A stretch of DNA of 15,225 bases from an uncultured Pirellula sp. Lineage in GTDB: Bacteria; Planctomycetota; Planctomycetia; Pirellulales; Pirellulaceae. Positions 1 through 8,400 of the stretch are shown in pieces. The DNA lies in contig CAITIF010000070.1 of assembly GCA_903892365.1 (NCBI GenBank), forward strand, positions 1-15,225. Reading direction: 5' to 3'. The translations under genes were made by a program, and so were the position numbers. A model generated the notes under the pieces. That model was not told the DNA's origin. It searched no databases and saw nothing but the letters and a program-made list of their open reading frames with translations. Each line of letters opens with the position of its first letter. Positions within the stretch are counted from its first letter, which is position 1.

Positions 1-107
1 AGGAGTTGGGGTTGAAATTGGATTTGGTTCATAAGTCTATTTTGCTCCGCTGACGGGTTAGTAGTGCAGCTACCGCCCCGTTCCAGGCGCAAAAAACCGA
101 AAAATTG

Positions 108-175
108 GCACCCCAGGATAATGGGTGCACACAACTTCGCACCATGGTGTTGGTTGGGAAAAGCGCTAGGCTTTT
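108..175 (+). promoter_or_regulatory. Two consecutive hairpins in the esterase leader
   Basis: The first hairpin has perfect 6-bp arms, GCACCC at 108-113 and GGGTGC at 123-128, with a 9-nt loop. The second has AAAAGC at 159-164 and GCTTTT at 170-175 around a 5-nt loop and resembles a small intrinsic terminator. Both lie just upstream of the start at 202. They may belong to the leader, or to the 3' end of a gene outside the window. The arms are short, so chance is possible. Confidence 0.25.
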
Positions 176-201
176 CTGTCAATCGGGCTATCATCCATGG
201 G

Positions 202-1350
202 ATGAGATCCAATATTTTTTTGCTTTTGGCGGGTTGTTTCTTCTCCATCGCGACGGCTTCAGCCTCGGATTTTGAGCTGTTGTCTCCGTTGGACTACCAA
301 GTGATTCAGCGGGCGACAGCCGCTGCTGGCGAAATCCCTATTTCCATTCGACATCCCGCTGATCTGCCACCTCAATGTTTGTTGCAGGCGAGAATCATTG
401 CGGATTCGAATCCTGAGCCATGGCAAGTTTTGACGGTCGCTCGCACGGACGGCGCATTGCGGACCCAATTGGACTGGAAGTCGGGAGGGTGGTTTCAGCT
501 AGAACTTCGTGTAACCGTCGACGAGAAAATTGTCTGGGAGGATTCGGTGGCTCATGTTGGTATCGGGGAAGTGTTTGTCGTAGCCGGCCAGTCCAATTCA
601 GCCAACCATGGTGAAGAACGGCTGAAGACAAAAACCAATATGGTATCGGCTTTCGACGGCCATCATTGGCAGATCGCCAATGACCCGCAACCGGGTGCGA
701 GCGGACAAGGAGGCAGCTTCATGCCCCCTTTTGGAGACGCAATGGCGAAGCAATTGAACGTTCCCATTGGTATCCTTGCTTGTGGGATCGGCGCGACAAG
801 CGTTCGCGAGTGGCTACCGGAGGGGGATACCTTTCCCAACCCACCCACGATTGAAGATCGAGTGATTCGGTTGCCAAATGGGAATTGGCAATCCAAGGGG
901 GCGGCCTTTGCCAATCTGATTGCATCGCTCCAGTCGCAAGGGCCCGGAGGTGTTCGAGCCGTTCTGTGGCATCAGGGCGAAAGCGACGCAAACCAGCGCG
1001 ACCCATCTCGAACCCTGGAAGGTACTCGATACCGTGCGAGTCTTATCAGGCTCATCGAGGCTTCGAGAAAGGAGATCGCATGGGACGTTCCATGGTTTGT
1101 CGCTCAAGTCAGTTATCACGTTCCAGGCGATGAAGCATCACCTGACATTCGAGCAGCCCAAGCCTCCTTGTGGAACGCCGGAATCGCTTTGGAAGGTCCC
1201 GATAGCGATTCGCTGAAGGGAGATTTGCGAGAAAACAATGGCCAAGGTGTTCACTTCAGTTCCCAAGGTCTGAATGCACATGGCGAGGAATGGGCCAAGA
1301 AAGTAGCCCCATGGCTCAAGTCTGAATTAGCAAAAGAAAAAACAATGTAG
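202..1350 (+). CDS. Secreted sialate O-acetylesterase-like (SASA/SGNH) carbohydrate esterase
   Basis: This predicted exported esterase probably removes acetyl groups from sialic acid or other acetylated glycans outside the cytoplasm. The chosen ATG gives 382 residues that begin with a clear signal peptide: MRSN, a hydrophobic run, then a likely cleavage after ATASA. An in-frame GTG at 64 would add 46 residues in front of the signal peptide, so I reject it. An Ig-like domain seems to fill residues 25-120. The SGNH-type motifs follow: GQSNS near residues 129-133 with the nucleophile Ser131, GIGATSVREW, WHQGESDAN, and a late GVHFSS carrying the likely catalytic His. This order is typical of the family found in planctomycete glycan-degrading gene sets. 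No clear Shine-Dalgarno sequence precedes the start. The gene stands alone and converges on the sigma fragment. The family is fairly sure, the substrate is not. Confidence 0.85.
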   Translation: MRSNIFLLLAGCFFSIATASASDFELLSPLDYQVIQRATAAAGEIPISIRHPADLPPQCLLQARIIADSNPEPWQVLTVARTDGALRTQLDWKSGGWFQLELRVTVDEKIVWEDSVAHVGIGEVFVVAGQSNSANHGEERLKTKTNMVSAFDGHHWQIANDPQPGASGQGGSFMPPFGDAMAKQLNVPIGILACGIGATSVREWLPEGDTFPNPPTIEDRVIRLPNGNWQSKGAAFANLIASLQSQGPGGVRAVLWHQGESDANQRDPSRTLEGTRYRASLIRLIEASRKEIAWDVPWFVAQVSYHVPGDEASPDIRAAQASLWNAGIALEGPDSDSLKGDLRENNGQGVHFSSQGLNAHGEEWAKKVAPWLKSELAKEKTM

Positions 1351-1371
1351 AACAGTTGTCCTCAACTGTTC
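1350..1371. terminator. Probable bidirectional terminator between convergent genes
   Basis: A perfect 9-bp inverted repeat, GAACAGTTG and CAACTGTTC, encloses the 4-nt loop TCCT and overlaps the last base of the esterase stop codon. On the plus strand an A-rich tract precedes it. On the minus strand the same tract reads as a T-rich stretch beginning six bases after the stem. It therefore fits best as a terminator for minus-strand transcripts from the sigma fragment and possibly also for the esterase. Confidence 0.5.
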
Positions 1372-1463
1372 CCGAATCTTGCAACAATCCCCTAGCTCAA
1401 GTCCACATTCGCCGGCACTAAAAGCCAGACGAAAAATCGGCTGACAAAAGCACCCTAGATTCA

Positions 1464-1961
1464 CTAGATCGGTCGTTCGCCGTTGGCTACAACGCCTTGA
1501 TAAGGAGTCATGTCCAAACCATCGATGAAGCTGGTCAACGACTTGCTTCGTTGTGGGTGCTGTAGCTTCTTAACAGCCTTGCTTTCAATTTGACGAACGC
1601 GTTCGCGAGTCACTTGGCGTACTTTGCTCATCGTGTCGATCATGTGCACAGGAACACGAATGGTACGGCTTTGATCGGCGATAGCGCGTGTGATCGCTTG
1701 ACGAATCCACCATGTGGCATAGGTCGAGAACTTGAAGCCTCGTTCGTATTCGAACTTATCGACGGCTCGCATCAGACCTGTGTTCCCCTCTTGAATCAGG
1801 ACCAAGAAGCTGAGCCCACAGTTGCGGTACTTCTTAGCGATTGAAACAACCAAGATGCAATAAGTGGGTGGCGCCGTTTTGCTGGTTGAAATTTGATGAT
1901 TGTTGAGCTTTGCTGAATTTGCGACGATATGATGACGATCAATAGCACCACTTTCGACCAA
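1464..1961 (-). pseudogene. Truncated, internally deleted rpoD copy (sigma region 2 joined to the end of region 4.2)
   Basis: An open reading frame of 165 residues whose last ~128 residues match the RpoD encoded at 3026-4684. Residues from about 38 on cover regions 2.1-2.4. The frame then jumps at QVTR straight to [15 protein letters not shown], the recognition helix of region 4.2, and continues to the same C terminus. Region 3 and the first half of region 4 are missing. The matching DNA is 1471-1854 against 3033-3764, about 94% identical by eye and without indels apart from the 348-bp deletion. Residues 1-37 are unrelated to RpoD and come from DNA that overlaps the next gene's 5' end. Two highly conserved residues are changed, Arg to Cys in the RNRGLSF motif and Asp to Val in LDLIQEG. 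The deletion argues for a remnant, but the frame is intact and an expressed mini-protein cannot be excluded. Confidence 0.85.
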
Positions 1962-2798
1962 ATTTCAGGCAGTCATCAAGTAGTCATGATTCAGAAGAAG
2001 CTCCATCGACTGAAGCACCGAACCATTCCGTTTTCGACTTGCGGTGTGGGGCAACCCCTGCTGCTGCTTCATGGCTATCCGCTTGATAATCGACTTTGGT
2101 CGGGCGTCATGCCTCTTTTGGCCAGCAGTTTTTTTTGCATCGCTCCTGATTTTCGCGGATTTGGAGAATCGTCAGAGGAAACAAAGTCTTTTTCGATAGC
2201 CGACCTTGCAGATGATTGCGACTCCCTTCTTCAGGGGCTGGGTATTCGCAACCAAGTTTTTGTTTGCGGATTATCGATGGGTGGCTATGTCGCGATGGAG
2301 TTGATAGAACGCCATCCGGACTTGTGCTCGATGGCCATAATGACAAACACAAGATGCAATTCGGATGAACCCACGGTGGTATCGCATCGTCGATCGGTTG
2401 CAAACATCGCGCTTCGCGATGGGGCGGTCGAGGCCGTCTTGCCGATGCTTTCAAAACTTTTAAGTCAGGACACTTTCACCAACAATCCAACCATCGTCGA
2501 ATTCGTTAAGGATATGATGACTTCTACCAAAGCATCAACGATCGCGTGGGCTCAGTTGGCAATGTCGCATCGCGCAGATTTTTCGCTACGAATGAAAAGC
2601 TGGACAATCCCAGTTGTCTGTATAGGCGGACGCGACGACACTATTTGCCCACCCACGTCACTCGAGCAGATGTCAATGGCGATCCCAAAAGCCACGACCT
2701 TTCTGGTGGATAATACGGCACACTTGACTCCATTGGAAGCTCCGAGAACATTTGCTTCCATTTGCCAACAAGCCCAACGTAAGACCGATGGGCGGTGA
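1929..2798 (+). CDS. Alpha/beta-fold hydrolase
   Basis: A cytoplasmic alpha/beta hydrolase of 289 residues with no signal peptide. The visible family signatures are the oxyanion-hole motif HGYP near residue 48, the DFRGFGES strand-turn after it, the nucleophile elbow GLSMG with Ser116, a probable acid in GGRDD (Asp236), and the catalytic His265 in [10 protein letters not shown]. The overall pattern resembles esterases and 3-oxoadipate enol-lactonase-like enzymes, but the substrate cannot be told. An alternative ATG at 1986 (residue 20) would remove the overlap with the sigma-fragment frame and still keep the whole fold. Neither start has a good ribosome binding site. The gene is enclosed by the two rpoD-derived direct repeats and is read opposite to them, which suggests it arrived or was rearranged together with the duplication. 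Confidence 0.85.
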   Translation: MMTINSTTFDQISGSHQVVMIQKKLHRLKHRTIPFSTCGVGQPLLLLHGYPLDNRLWSGVMPLLASSFFCIAPDFRGFGESSEETKSFSIADLADDCDSLLQGLGIRNQVFVCGLSMGGYVAMELIERHPDLCSMAIMTNTRCNSDEPTVVSHRRSVANIALRDGAVEAVLPMLSKLLSQDTFTNNPTIVEFVKDMMTSTKASTIAWAQLAMSHRADFSLRMKSWTIPVVCIGGRDDTICPPTSLEQMSMAIPKATTFLVDNTAHLTPLEAPRTFASICQQAQRKTDGR

Positions 2799-2968
2799 AG
2801 ATTACTTGATTTAAGTCCGCTCTTGCTCAATGCTGGCGCAACAACACTTTTCATGAATCGAGCACTCGAGCGGTCAGGCTACTTGAAGAGATTGCGAACC
2901 CAATGTCCAACCGCGTCTCTTGGAGCAGGAAAAATGATCTGCTCCAGGGAAAGATCACGGGTGAGTCA

Positions 2969-2996
2969 GATCAAGTTCGCACCTATTGCCTTGATC
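2969..2996. terminator. Weak hairpin between the hydrolase and rpoD
   Basis: Perfect 7-bp arms, GATCAAG at 2969-2975 and CTTGATC at 2990-2996, enclose 14 nt in the gap between two convergent genes. No T-run follows on either strand. It is a possible shared terminator. The rest of this 227-bp gap shows nothing I recognise. Confidence 0.25.
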
Positions 2997-3025
2997 GAGT
3001 AGAGTAACCTTCCATAGTCGCTGAT

Positions 3026-4684
3026 CTACATTGGTCGTTCGCCGTTGGTTACAATGTCTTGATAAGGAGTCATATCCAAACCATCGATGAAGCTGGTCAA
3101 CGACTTGCTGCGTTGTGGGTGCTGCAGCTTTTTGACTGCTTTGCTTTCAATTTGACGAACACGTTCACGAGTCACTTGGAAAATCTTGCCCACTTCTTCC
3201 AACGTGTAAGCATAACCGTCTGCCAAGCCGTATCGTAGTTTCAAGATCTCTCGCTCGCGGTAGTTCAGCGTTTGCATGGCTTCTTGAATCTGCTCTCGCA
3301 ATGTTTGCTGATTGGTTTCGTACAACGGGTCATCGTCTCGGTAGTCTTCCAAGAATTCGCCAAAGAAGCTGTCTTCATGGTCGCCAACAGGTTGGTCCAA
3401 AGATAGCGGCTGACGAGCCATCTTGATGACAACTCGAGCATCGTCGAGCGACAAGCCAGCTCGTTGTGCTGTTTCTTCGACGGATGGTTCGCGTCCCAAT
3501 TCTTGAATCAGATCGCGAGTCACTTGGCGTACTTTGCTCATCGTGTCGATCATGTGCACAGGAACACGAATGGTACGGCTTTGATCGGCGATAGCGCGGG
3601 TGATCGCTTGACGAATCCACCATGTGGCATAGGTCGAGAACTTGAAGCCTCGTTCGTATTCGAACTTGTCGACAGCTCGCATCAGACCTGTGTTCCCCTC
3701 TTGAATCAAGTCCAGGAAGCTGAGCCCACGGTTGCGGTACTTCTTGGCGATCGAAACGACCAAGCGAAGGTTGCCAGCCGACAGTTCACGCTTGGCTGCG
3801 TCGTACTGGAGTCGGAATCCATGGACTTTTTCGCAACGGCGAGCAAGGGTTGCAGGTGTCTCGTAAGTGATTCGCATCAAGTATCGAATCTCTTCCTTGA
3901 GCTTGGACATCGGCACACCGTCGGAAAAGCCGGTTTCTTCAGCATTTTTCATTCGACCCTTGAGCAATTGCATTTGGTTCGAGATGGTCGCAAGCTTGGC
4001 AAAGATGGGCTCAAGTCGGTTCGTTCGCAAGTTCATTTCTTCGATAAGACGAACTGCTTTGTTGCGTCGGCAAACCAAACGCTTCCAAGCCAACCGTCGC
4101 TCGTCCATAGGCTGGCTCTTGTTGATCGCAACGTGGTAGTCGCCGTGGTTGCGAAGGAGCAATTGGCGAAGAGTCTTGATGTTCGGACCAATGCGACGCA
4201 TGATCGCAACCTTTTCTGTTGCGTTGGTCACGCTAACTTCAATGGTTCGGTCCAATCGTAGCTTGCTGTCGCGAACTTGCTCGAGCAATTTTGTCGCCCC
4301 TTGTAGGACGAAATCCGAAGCGAGCATCCATTGGCGGTAGTCGGTGCGGGTGAATTCAATCTTCTTCGCAGCACTGACTTCTTCCTGACGAGTCAGCAAA
4401 GGAATCTCGCCCATCTGGATCAGGTACATTCGAACTGGGTCGTCCGTGGCATCGACAACTTCATTGTCGTCCGACTCTGGGAAGAAGTCGTCTTCGATTC
4501 CATCGTTTTCAAGCGAATCCTCATCGACGATGCGATCCGAGTGGTCGGCATCTTCCTCTTCCTCTTCTTCGAAGCCAAAACCTTCTACCTCGCCACCCAC
4601 GAAGTCTTGGTCTTCGCTAATATACGAATAGCCCGATTTTTTACCGGCGTTGTTCGAAGTCGTTCGATTGAATCGCTTGGTCAT
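3026..4684 (-). CDS. rpoD: RNA polymerase primary sigma factor RpoD (sigma-70)
   Basis: The housekeeping sigma factor that directs RNA polymerase to -10/-35 promoters. The ATG at 4684 gives 552 residues starting MTKRFNRT. A longer frame reaching 4876 would run into the divergent comEC start and is not family-like. There is no classic region 1.1; instead residues 39-80 are strongly acidic (six Glu in a row at 39-44). Region 1.2 begins at DDPVRMYL near residue 81, then comes a long non-conserved region. Region 2 starts near residue 305 ([20 protein letters not shown]) and includes the [14 protein letters not shown] promoter-melting helix. Region 3 follows, and region 4 begins near 470 with the helix-turn-helix at about 494-514 ending in [11 protein letters not shown]. 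About 25 extra residues follow region 4. The gene has no Shine-Dalgarno sequence and a truncated copy lies downstream. Confidence 0.97.
   Translation of the reverse strand: MTKRFNRTTSNNAGKKSGYSYISEDQDFVGGEVEGFGFEEEEEEDADHSDRIVDEDSLENDGIEDDFFPESDDNEVVDATDDPVRMYLIQMGEIPLLTRQEEVSAAKKIEFTRTDYRQWMLASDFVLQGATKLLEQVRDSKLRLDRTIEVSVTNATEKVAIMRRIGPNIKTLRQLLLRNHGDYHVAINKSQPMDERRLAWKRLVCRRNKAVRLIEEMNLRTNRLEPIFAKLATISNQMQLLKGRMKNAEETGFSDGVPMSKLKEEIRYLMRITYETPATLARRCEKVHGFRLQYDAAKRELSAGNLRLVVSIAKKYRNRGLSFLDLIQEGNTGLMRAVDKFEYERGFKFSTYATWWIRQAITRAIADQSRTIRVPVHMIDTMSKVRQVTRDLIQELGREPSVEETAQRAGLSLDDARVVIKMARQPLSLDQPVGDHEDSFFGEFLEDYRDDDPLYETNQQTLREQIQEAMQTLNYREREILKLRYGLADGYAYTLEEVGKIFQVTRERVRQIESKAVKKLQHPQRSKSLTSFIDGLDMTPYQDIVTNGERPM
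3168..3527. repeat. 12-bp direct repeat pair inside rpoD that marks the deletion endpoints of the copy
   Basis: The 12-mer CGAGTCACTTGG occurs at 3168-3179 and at 3516-3527, 348 bp (116 codons) apart. Both copies encode the QVTR peptide, once in region 3 and once in the region 4.2 recognition helix. The truncated copy holds it once, at 1606-1617, flanked on one side by sequence matching the left repeat and on the other by sequence matching the right repeat. Confidence 0.85.
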
Positions 4685-4793
4685 GGCTGGTTGTGTTTGG
4701 TTAAGGTTGACTACTTTGGATGACCTGATTCGCCACAGGTTCCTTTTTGTAAAAAAATAGAGTTGCATTCCCCATGCCGAGTGATTAGTCCTT

Positions 4794-4823
4794 TTGAGTC
4801 GCGAAGTGTTTTCCCTGTAAAAT
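4794..4823 (+). promoter_or_regulatory. Predicted sigma-70 promoter of comEC
   Basis: A -35-like TTGAGT at 4794-4799 and a -10-like TAAAAT at 4818-4823 are separated by 18 bp. They place a start about 35-40 nt before the GTG at 4867. The 182-bp gap must also hold the rpoD promoter on the other strand, for which I see no convincing match. Confidence 0.4.
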
Positions 4824-4857
4824 CGTTGGTCGAACGTGAAATTGTGTTCCGGGCTGT

Positions 4858-4862
4858 GGAAG
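4858..4862 (+). promoter_or_regulatory. Ribosome binding site supporting the GTG start of comEC
   Basis: GGAAG lies 4 nt before the GTG at 4867. It is the only purine-rich stretch near a start in this frame. Confidence 0.4.
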
Positions 4863-4866
4863 TTGC

Positions 4867-7521
4867 GTGAATACAAAACGCAACCTGAATGTCTTCGAAA
4901 TGCAACAAGTGCTGCCTCAAGTCAACGGAATTCGCCGTTTCCGCCGTTTCCTGCCTCACCCAGCTGCCGTCCGAAGGCGGCTTTTTGCCCTTTGGGCCCT
5001 GTATCCCATGGTATGTCTGTTGGCGGTCGCATTGGCCACAATCGGGATGCAAGAACTTCTACCGGACATTTGGGAAAAGCTTCTCGCGGTTGCGTTGGTT
5101 GGCTCCCTCGCAGCCGGGCTCGTGGCCTGGTATCGCAATTCGCCTCGGCGTTCGTATTGGCCTCAGGTATGCCTGATCCTTGGTATCGCGATTGTCTTGA
5201 GTTTCCTTCATGCGCTCAATCAACGCAAAGCACTGGAGCAATTGCAAGCATGGCATGAATCGCTGAAGCAAATGGAACTCGATGCGGACGATGGTCCCGC
5301 TGGTTGGAAGCCAGTAGCCTGCCGAGCCCAAATCGATGCACCGCTGCGATATCGCAAGGCCAGTCTACCGAGCGGCAATCAGGAGATCGGGGAGGTTAGT
5401 TGGCAAACGATCACGGTTCTGCGTGTAAACCAAATTCGCATCGGGGGGAGATGGTCACCGTGTTCCTTTCTGGTTCCTCTTTCCGTTGATGGAAAGATCA
5501 CGGGCTACTACCCTGGTGATGCTTTGGAAGTATACGGACAGTGGAGACTTCCGAGCAAGCCTTCCAACCCAGGGCAGTACAATCAAGCGAAGCGATTTGC
5601 AGAGCTTGGATACGCCGCTCAAGCCCGTGCAGATTCTCAAGATCAATTGGTTCGAAGCGATGGGACAGATCGTTACCGATTCGATCGTTTCTTAGCTTGG
5701 GTTTCCGCATGCTCGCTCCGTGCAATCGAACGCTATGTCGTCCTGGAGCAAACCGAACTGACCGCCGCATTGGTCCTTGGTCAGCGCGAACAGGTGGAGT
5801 GGCGGCTGCAAGAAGAATTGCTTGCCACCGGTACCATTCACATGCTGTCCATCTCGGGGATGCATATCGAGATGGTGGCGATGTCGCTGTTCCTTCTGGG
5901 TACTATTCTGTATGTTCCAAACAGAAGCTTGCTGGTGGGTGTTTGTGTGATTGTGCTCGGCTACGCAGTGCTGTGCGGAGCCAATCCGCCAGTGGCTCGC
6001 GCTGCAATCATGCTTGTGGGTATTTGCTTCGCCAAGTGGATGGGCTGGAGATTCTCTAGCATGAATATGCTTGCGTTTGCAGGTGTCGTTCTTATCCTGT
6101 ACCGAACCAGTGTCGTTTTTGAAACAGGGACGCAGTTGTCTTTCTTGGCCGTGGCTGTTCTGATTTCTTCCACCAAAGCGACCTTTCCCAAGCAAGACGC
6201 ACTGCAAAAGCTGATCGAATCCAAGTCCAATCGCTGGCGCAAGAATGCCAGGAAGCTTCGAGGCTGGGCATTCGAAATGTTGCGAACCAGCTTCTGGGTT
6301 TGGTTCATAACCGCACCACTTGTATGGACCAGTTTTCACGTCATCAGCCCGATCGCAATTCTCTTGAACCTGGTCCTTTGGGTACCGATGTTGATTGCCC
6401 TGATTTCTGGCTTGGGATTGATTGTTTTGGGCTGGTTTCCACCGACGGGTTGGCTGTTTGGAATCCTGTGTGGAACTTCTTTGTGGATGGTGGATGGTGC
6501 TGTTGGGATTGGGGAGAGTGTTCCTTTCGGGCACTTTTGGCTGCGTTCACCGCCCGCTTGGTGGCTTTATTCCTTTTATTTCTTTGGGCTTGCAGCTGCC
6601 TTGGGGGGTGGGGTCAAGCAGTCTCGTGGTCGACGGCGATTGCTGTGGGTGCTTGGTGGTTGGTTTCTGATCGGTCTGGTGCTGCAGCCTATCGCCGATT
6701 GGATCGCACGTAGCGGCGATGGCAACGCGTCCAAGCTGTGCTTTACCTTTATCGATGTCGGACATGGTACGAATGTCATTATTGAAACACCCGATCATGA
6801 AACTTGGCTGTATGATGCGGGTCGCATGGGGGACCACCAACGTAGTTACCAAGTCATGATCGAAGCCTTGTGGGCCATGCAGATTCCCAAGCTCGATACG
6901 GTGGTGCTGTCGCACGCGGATGCGGATCATTACAACGGTCTCGAAGGAATCGCCAAACGAATTCGCATCGATCGCATTGTTTCCACCCAACAAGTTTTCG
7001 AGCACTCCAGTCCATTGCTGCAACGCAACCTAGCGATTGCGAAGCGTTTCGGATCAAAGACAGAAGTTCAGGAGCGAGGCGATCTCCATCAAGGCAAGGG
7101 TTGGAGCACGCTCGCAATTCATCCGCCTTTGCAAGGAGTTCTTGGCTCGGACAATGCCAATAGTTTATGTTTGTTATTCGAATTTGCAGGCAGAAAAGCA
7201 TTGCTGCCGGGTGATTTAGAACCACCGGGCTTATCGATGCTGGTGGCTCAGGACGCGACCAACGTCGATCTGTTGATGGCTCCACATCATGGTTCTTTAA
7301 GCTCCAAGGCAGAACTGCTGTTGAAGTGGTGCCAGCCAGAGACCGTGGTCATCAGCGGATCAACCCGCGCGATGTCGCCGCGAGTCTTGCAGTTGTTTGA
7401 AGCCCCACAGCGTCAGATTTTGGTGACAGCTCGTGACGACGCGATACGCTATGAAATTGCAAGCGATGGATCTGTTCTAGTACGTCAGTGGTCCACGGAT
7501 CGCTGGGTAGATTGTCAGTAA
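4867..7521 (+). CDS. comEC: ComEC/Rec2 family DNA internalization protein with MBL domain
   Basis: An inner-membrane protein of 884 residues, the family that forms the channel for single-stranded DNA uptake in natural transformation. Two or three membrane segments occupy residues 40-115, followed by a DUF4131-like soluble region to about 270. The Competence domain comes next; its hallmark [10 protein letters not shown] is near residues 326-335, followed by [10 protein letters not shown] and a series of membrane segments to about 620. A metallo-beta-lactamase domain fills residues 624-840, with [19 protein letters not shown] (metal-binding HxDxDH), PGDLE and APHHGS. All three domains of a full-length ComEC are present. 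It is divergent from rpoD and converges on the unknown gene at 7570. No other competence gene is in view, so transformation ability is inferred only. Confidence 0.95.
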   Translation: MNTKRNLNVFEMQQVLPQVNGIRRFRRFLPHPAAVRRRLFALWALYPMVCLLAVALATIGMQELLPDIWEKLLAVALVGSLAAGLVAWYRNSPRRSYWPQVCLILGIAIVLSFLHALNQRKALEQLQAWHESLKQMELDADDGPAGWKPVACRAQIDAPLRYRKASLPSGNQEIGEVSWQTITVLRVNQIRIGGRWSPCSFLVPLSVDGKITGYYPGDALEVYGQWRLPSKPSNPGQYNQAKRFAELGYAAQARADSQDQLVRSDGTDRYRFDRFLAWVSACSLRAIERYVVLEQTELTAALVLGQREQVEWRLQEELLATGTIHMLSISGMHIEMVAMSLFLLGTILYVPNRSLLVGVCVIVLGYAVLCGANPPVARAAIMLVGICFAKWMGWRFSSMNMLAFAGVVLILYRTSVVFETGTQLSFLAVAVLISSTKATFPKQDALQKLIESKSNRWRKNARKLRGWAFEMLRTSFWVWFITAPLVWTSFHVISPIAILLNLVLWVPMLIALISGLGLIVLGWFPPTGWLFGILCGTSLWMVDGAVGIGESVPFGHFWLRSPPAWWLYSFYFFGLAAALGGGVKQSRGRRRLLWVLGGWFLIGLVLQPIADWIARSGDGNASKLCFTFIDVGHGTNVIIETPDHETWLYDAGRMGDHQRSYQVMIEALWAMQIPKLDTVVLSHADADHYNGLEGIAKRIRIDRIVSTQQVFEHSSPLLQRNLAIAKRFGSKTEVQERGDLHQGKGWSTLAIHPPLQGVLGSDNANSLCLLFEFAGRKALLPGDLEPPGLSMLVAQDATNVDLLMAPHHGSLSSKAELLLKWCQPETVVISGSTRAMSPRVLQLFEAPQRQILVTARDDAIRYEIASDGSVLVRQWSTDRWVDCQ

Positions 7522-7569
7522 ACGCAGGGGTTGGCGGAATCGGTTTTTCGCGAGATAGGTAGCTTAGCG

Positions 7570-8313
7570 TTACCGAGTTGCAATGCAGCTTTGCAAGGGT
7601 TTTAAGATGTTTTCGACGATGTAATTGTCCATCAACTCGCGGATCATAGTGTCTAACCGCATGAGCTCTGTCTTAAAATCTTCATCCGGCCCCAACGAAT
7701 CGAATCGACGAACGGTTACGTAAACGCTCAGCAGTTCGTCGCCGAATTCGCCAGCCTTCGCTTGGAATACGGTTGTGCGCGTTTCAAAGTTGATACGGGC
7801 ATGAGTTCGAAAGGTGTCATCCAAAGACATTTGAATCACGGGTTCGTAGCTCATCAAATGCGAGCCAACCCGGCGAGACATTGCATCAAAACCGGCTGGC
7901 ATCCCAAGCGCCTCGGCTAAGATCTGGTTGTGGTTTCCTTTACATGCATAGTCAAAGCCATACATGAGCCCAATGGATTCGCAATCGAGCTTGCTGATCG
8001 ACATCGCGTAAGGGACTACGTCCAGGACTTCGCGGTGTTGGTCCATAGCTTCGTCCAAGGTGTTGGGATTGACGATCCCGCTGCACATCCGTTTGGGTTC
8101 GGCCGCAACCCAGCGGTATGCACCGTGATCCTTGTCTTCTTCCAGGACGAACTCCCCTTTGTCGCGTTGGTAGAAGTGTCGTAGCTTTGGAAATCGACGC
8201 TGCATTTGTTCAAAGAAATGAAGGACGGTTTCGCGTTGCGTGGGCAAATCCATTTCGGTATGCAAGTGCATGTTGACGTAAAAATCATCGCTGAGGGAGC
8301 TGTAGGGATGCAT
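7570..8313 (-). CDS. Conserved-looking protein of unknown function
   Basis: I do not recognise this family. The protein has 247 residues from the ATG at 8313, which has an AGGAG 11 nt upstream; an ATG at 8334 would add seven residues but has no ribosome binding site. There is no signal peptide or membrane segment, so it is probably cytoplasmic. The sequence is mixed alpha/beta in feel, with an aromatic and His-rich start (YVNMHLHTEMD), a long charged helix-like stretch (VLHFFEQMQRRFPKLRHFYQRD), and a C-terminal helical end (ELMRLDTMIRELMDNYIVENIL). Two Cys occur in the middle and one near the C terminus. It lies 87 bp after the MBL gene on the same strand, so joint transcription is possible. 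The regular composition and good start site support a real gene. Confidence 0.75.
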   Translation of the reverse strand: MHPYSSLSDDFYVNMHLHTEMDLPTQRETVLHFFEQMQRRFPKLRHFYQRDKGEFVLEEDKDHGAYRWVAAEPKRMCSGIVNPNTLDEAMDQHREVLDVVPYAMSISKLDCESIGLMYGFDYACKGNHNQILAEALGMPAGFDAMSRRVGSHLMSYEPVIQMSLDDTFRTHARINFETRTTVFQAKAGEFGDELLSVYVTVRRFDSLGPDEDFKTELMRLDTMIRELMDNYIVENILKPLQSCIATR

Positions 8314-8324
8314 CTTGATGGGTT

Positions 8325-8329
8325 CTCCT
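8325..8329 (-). promoter_or_regulatory. Ribosome binding site deciding the start of the gene ending at 7570
   Basis: AGGAG on the minus strand sits 11 nt before the ATG at 8313. It lies inside the frame if the upstream ATG at 8334 were used, which argues for the downstream start. Confidence 0.45.
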
Positions 8330-8400
8330 AGCATGTGCGCAAAAGTGGCCTGAACACAGAAGCCGTTCGGCCGTAAGTATAGAGCTCAATGACAAACGAT

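Larger units (their letters stand above)
1471..3764. repeat. Direct repeats of rpoD sequence flanking the alpha/beta hydrolase
   Basis: Unit one is 1471-1854 and unit two is 3033-3764, which is 732 bp, or 384 bp once the 348-bp segment missing from unit one is removed. Both run in the same orientation, and identity is about 94% by eye (around 22 differences in 384). Homology stops at the stop codon on one side and just inside region 2.1 on the other. The 1.2 kb between the units contains the hydrolase gene. Confidence 0.85.

Noticed and set aside
64..201. GTG-initiated extension of the esterase frame
   Set aside because: It would put 46 polar and basic residues before a clear signal peptide, and there is no ribosome binding site.
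3464..4261. 265-codon plus-strand frame opposite rpoD
   Set aside because: It mirrors the well-conserved sigma gene on the other strand, has no known motif, and arises from the codon usage of rpoD.
4685..4876. 64-residue N-terminal extension of RpoD
   Set aside because: It would overlap the divergent comEC start, is not sigma-like, and the MTKRFNRT start gives a sensible acidic N terminus.
5692..6534. 280-codon minus-strand frame opposite comEC
   Set aside because: It lies fully inside the coding region of a recognisable ComEC, and its composition (Gln/His/Asn-rich) is typical of an antisense shadow.
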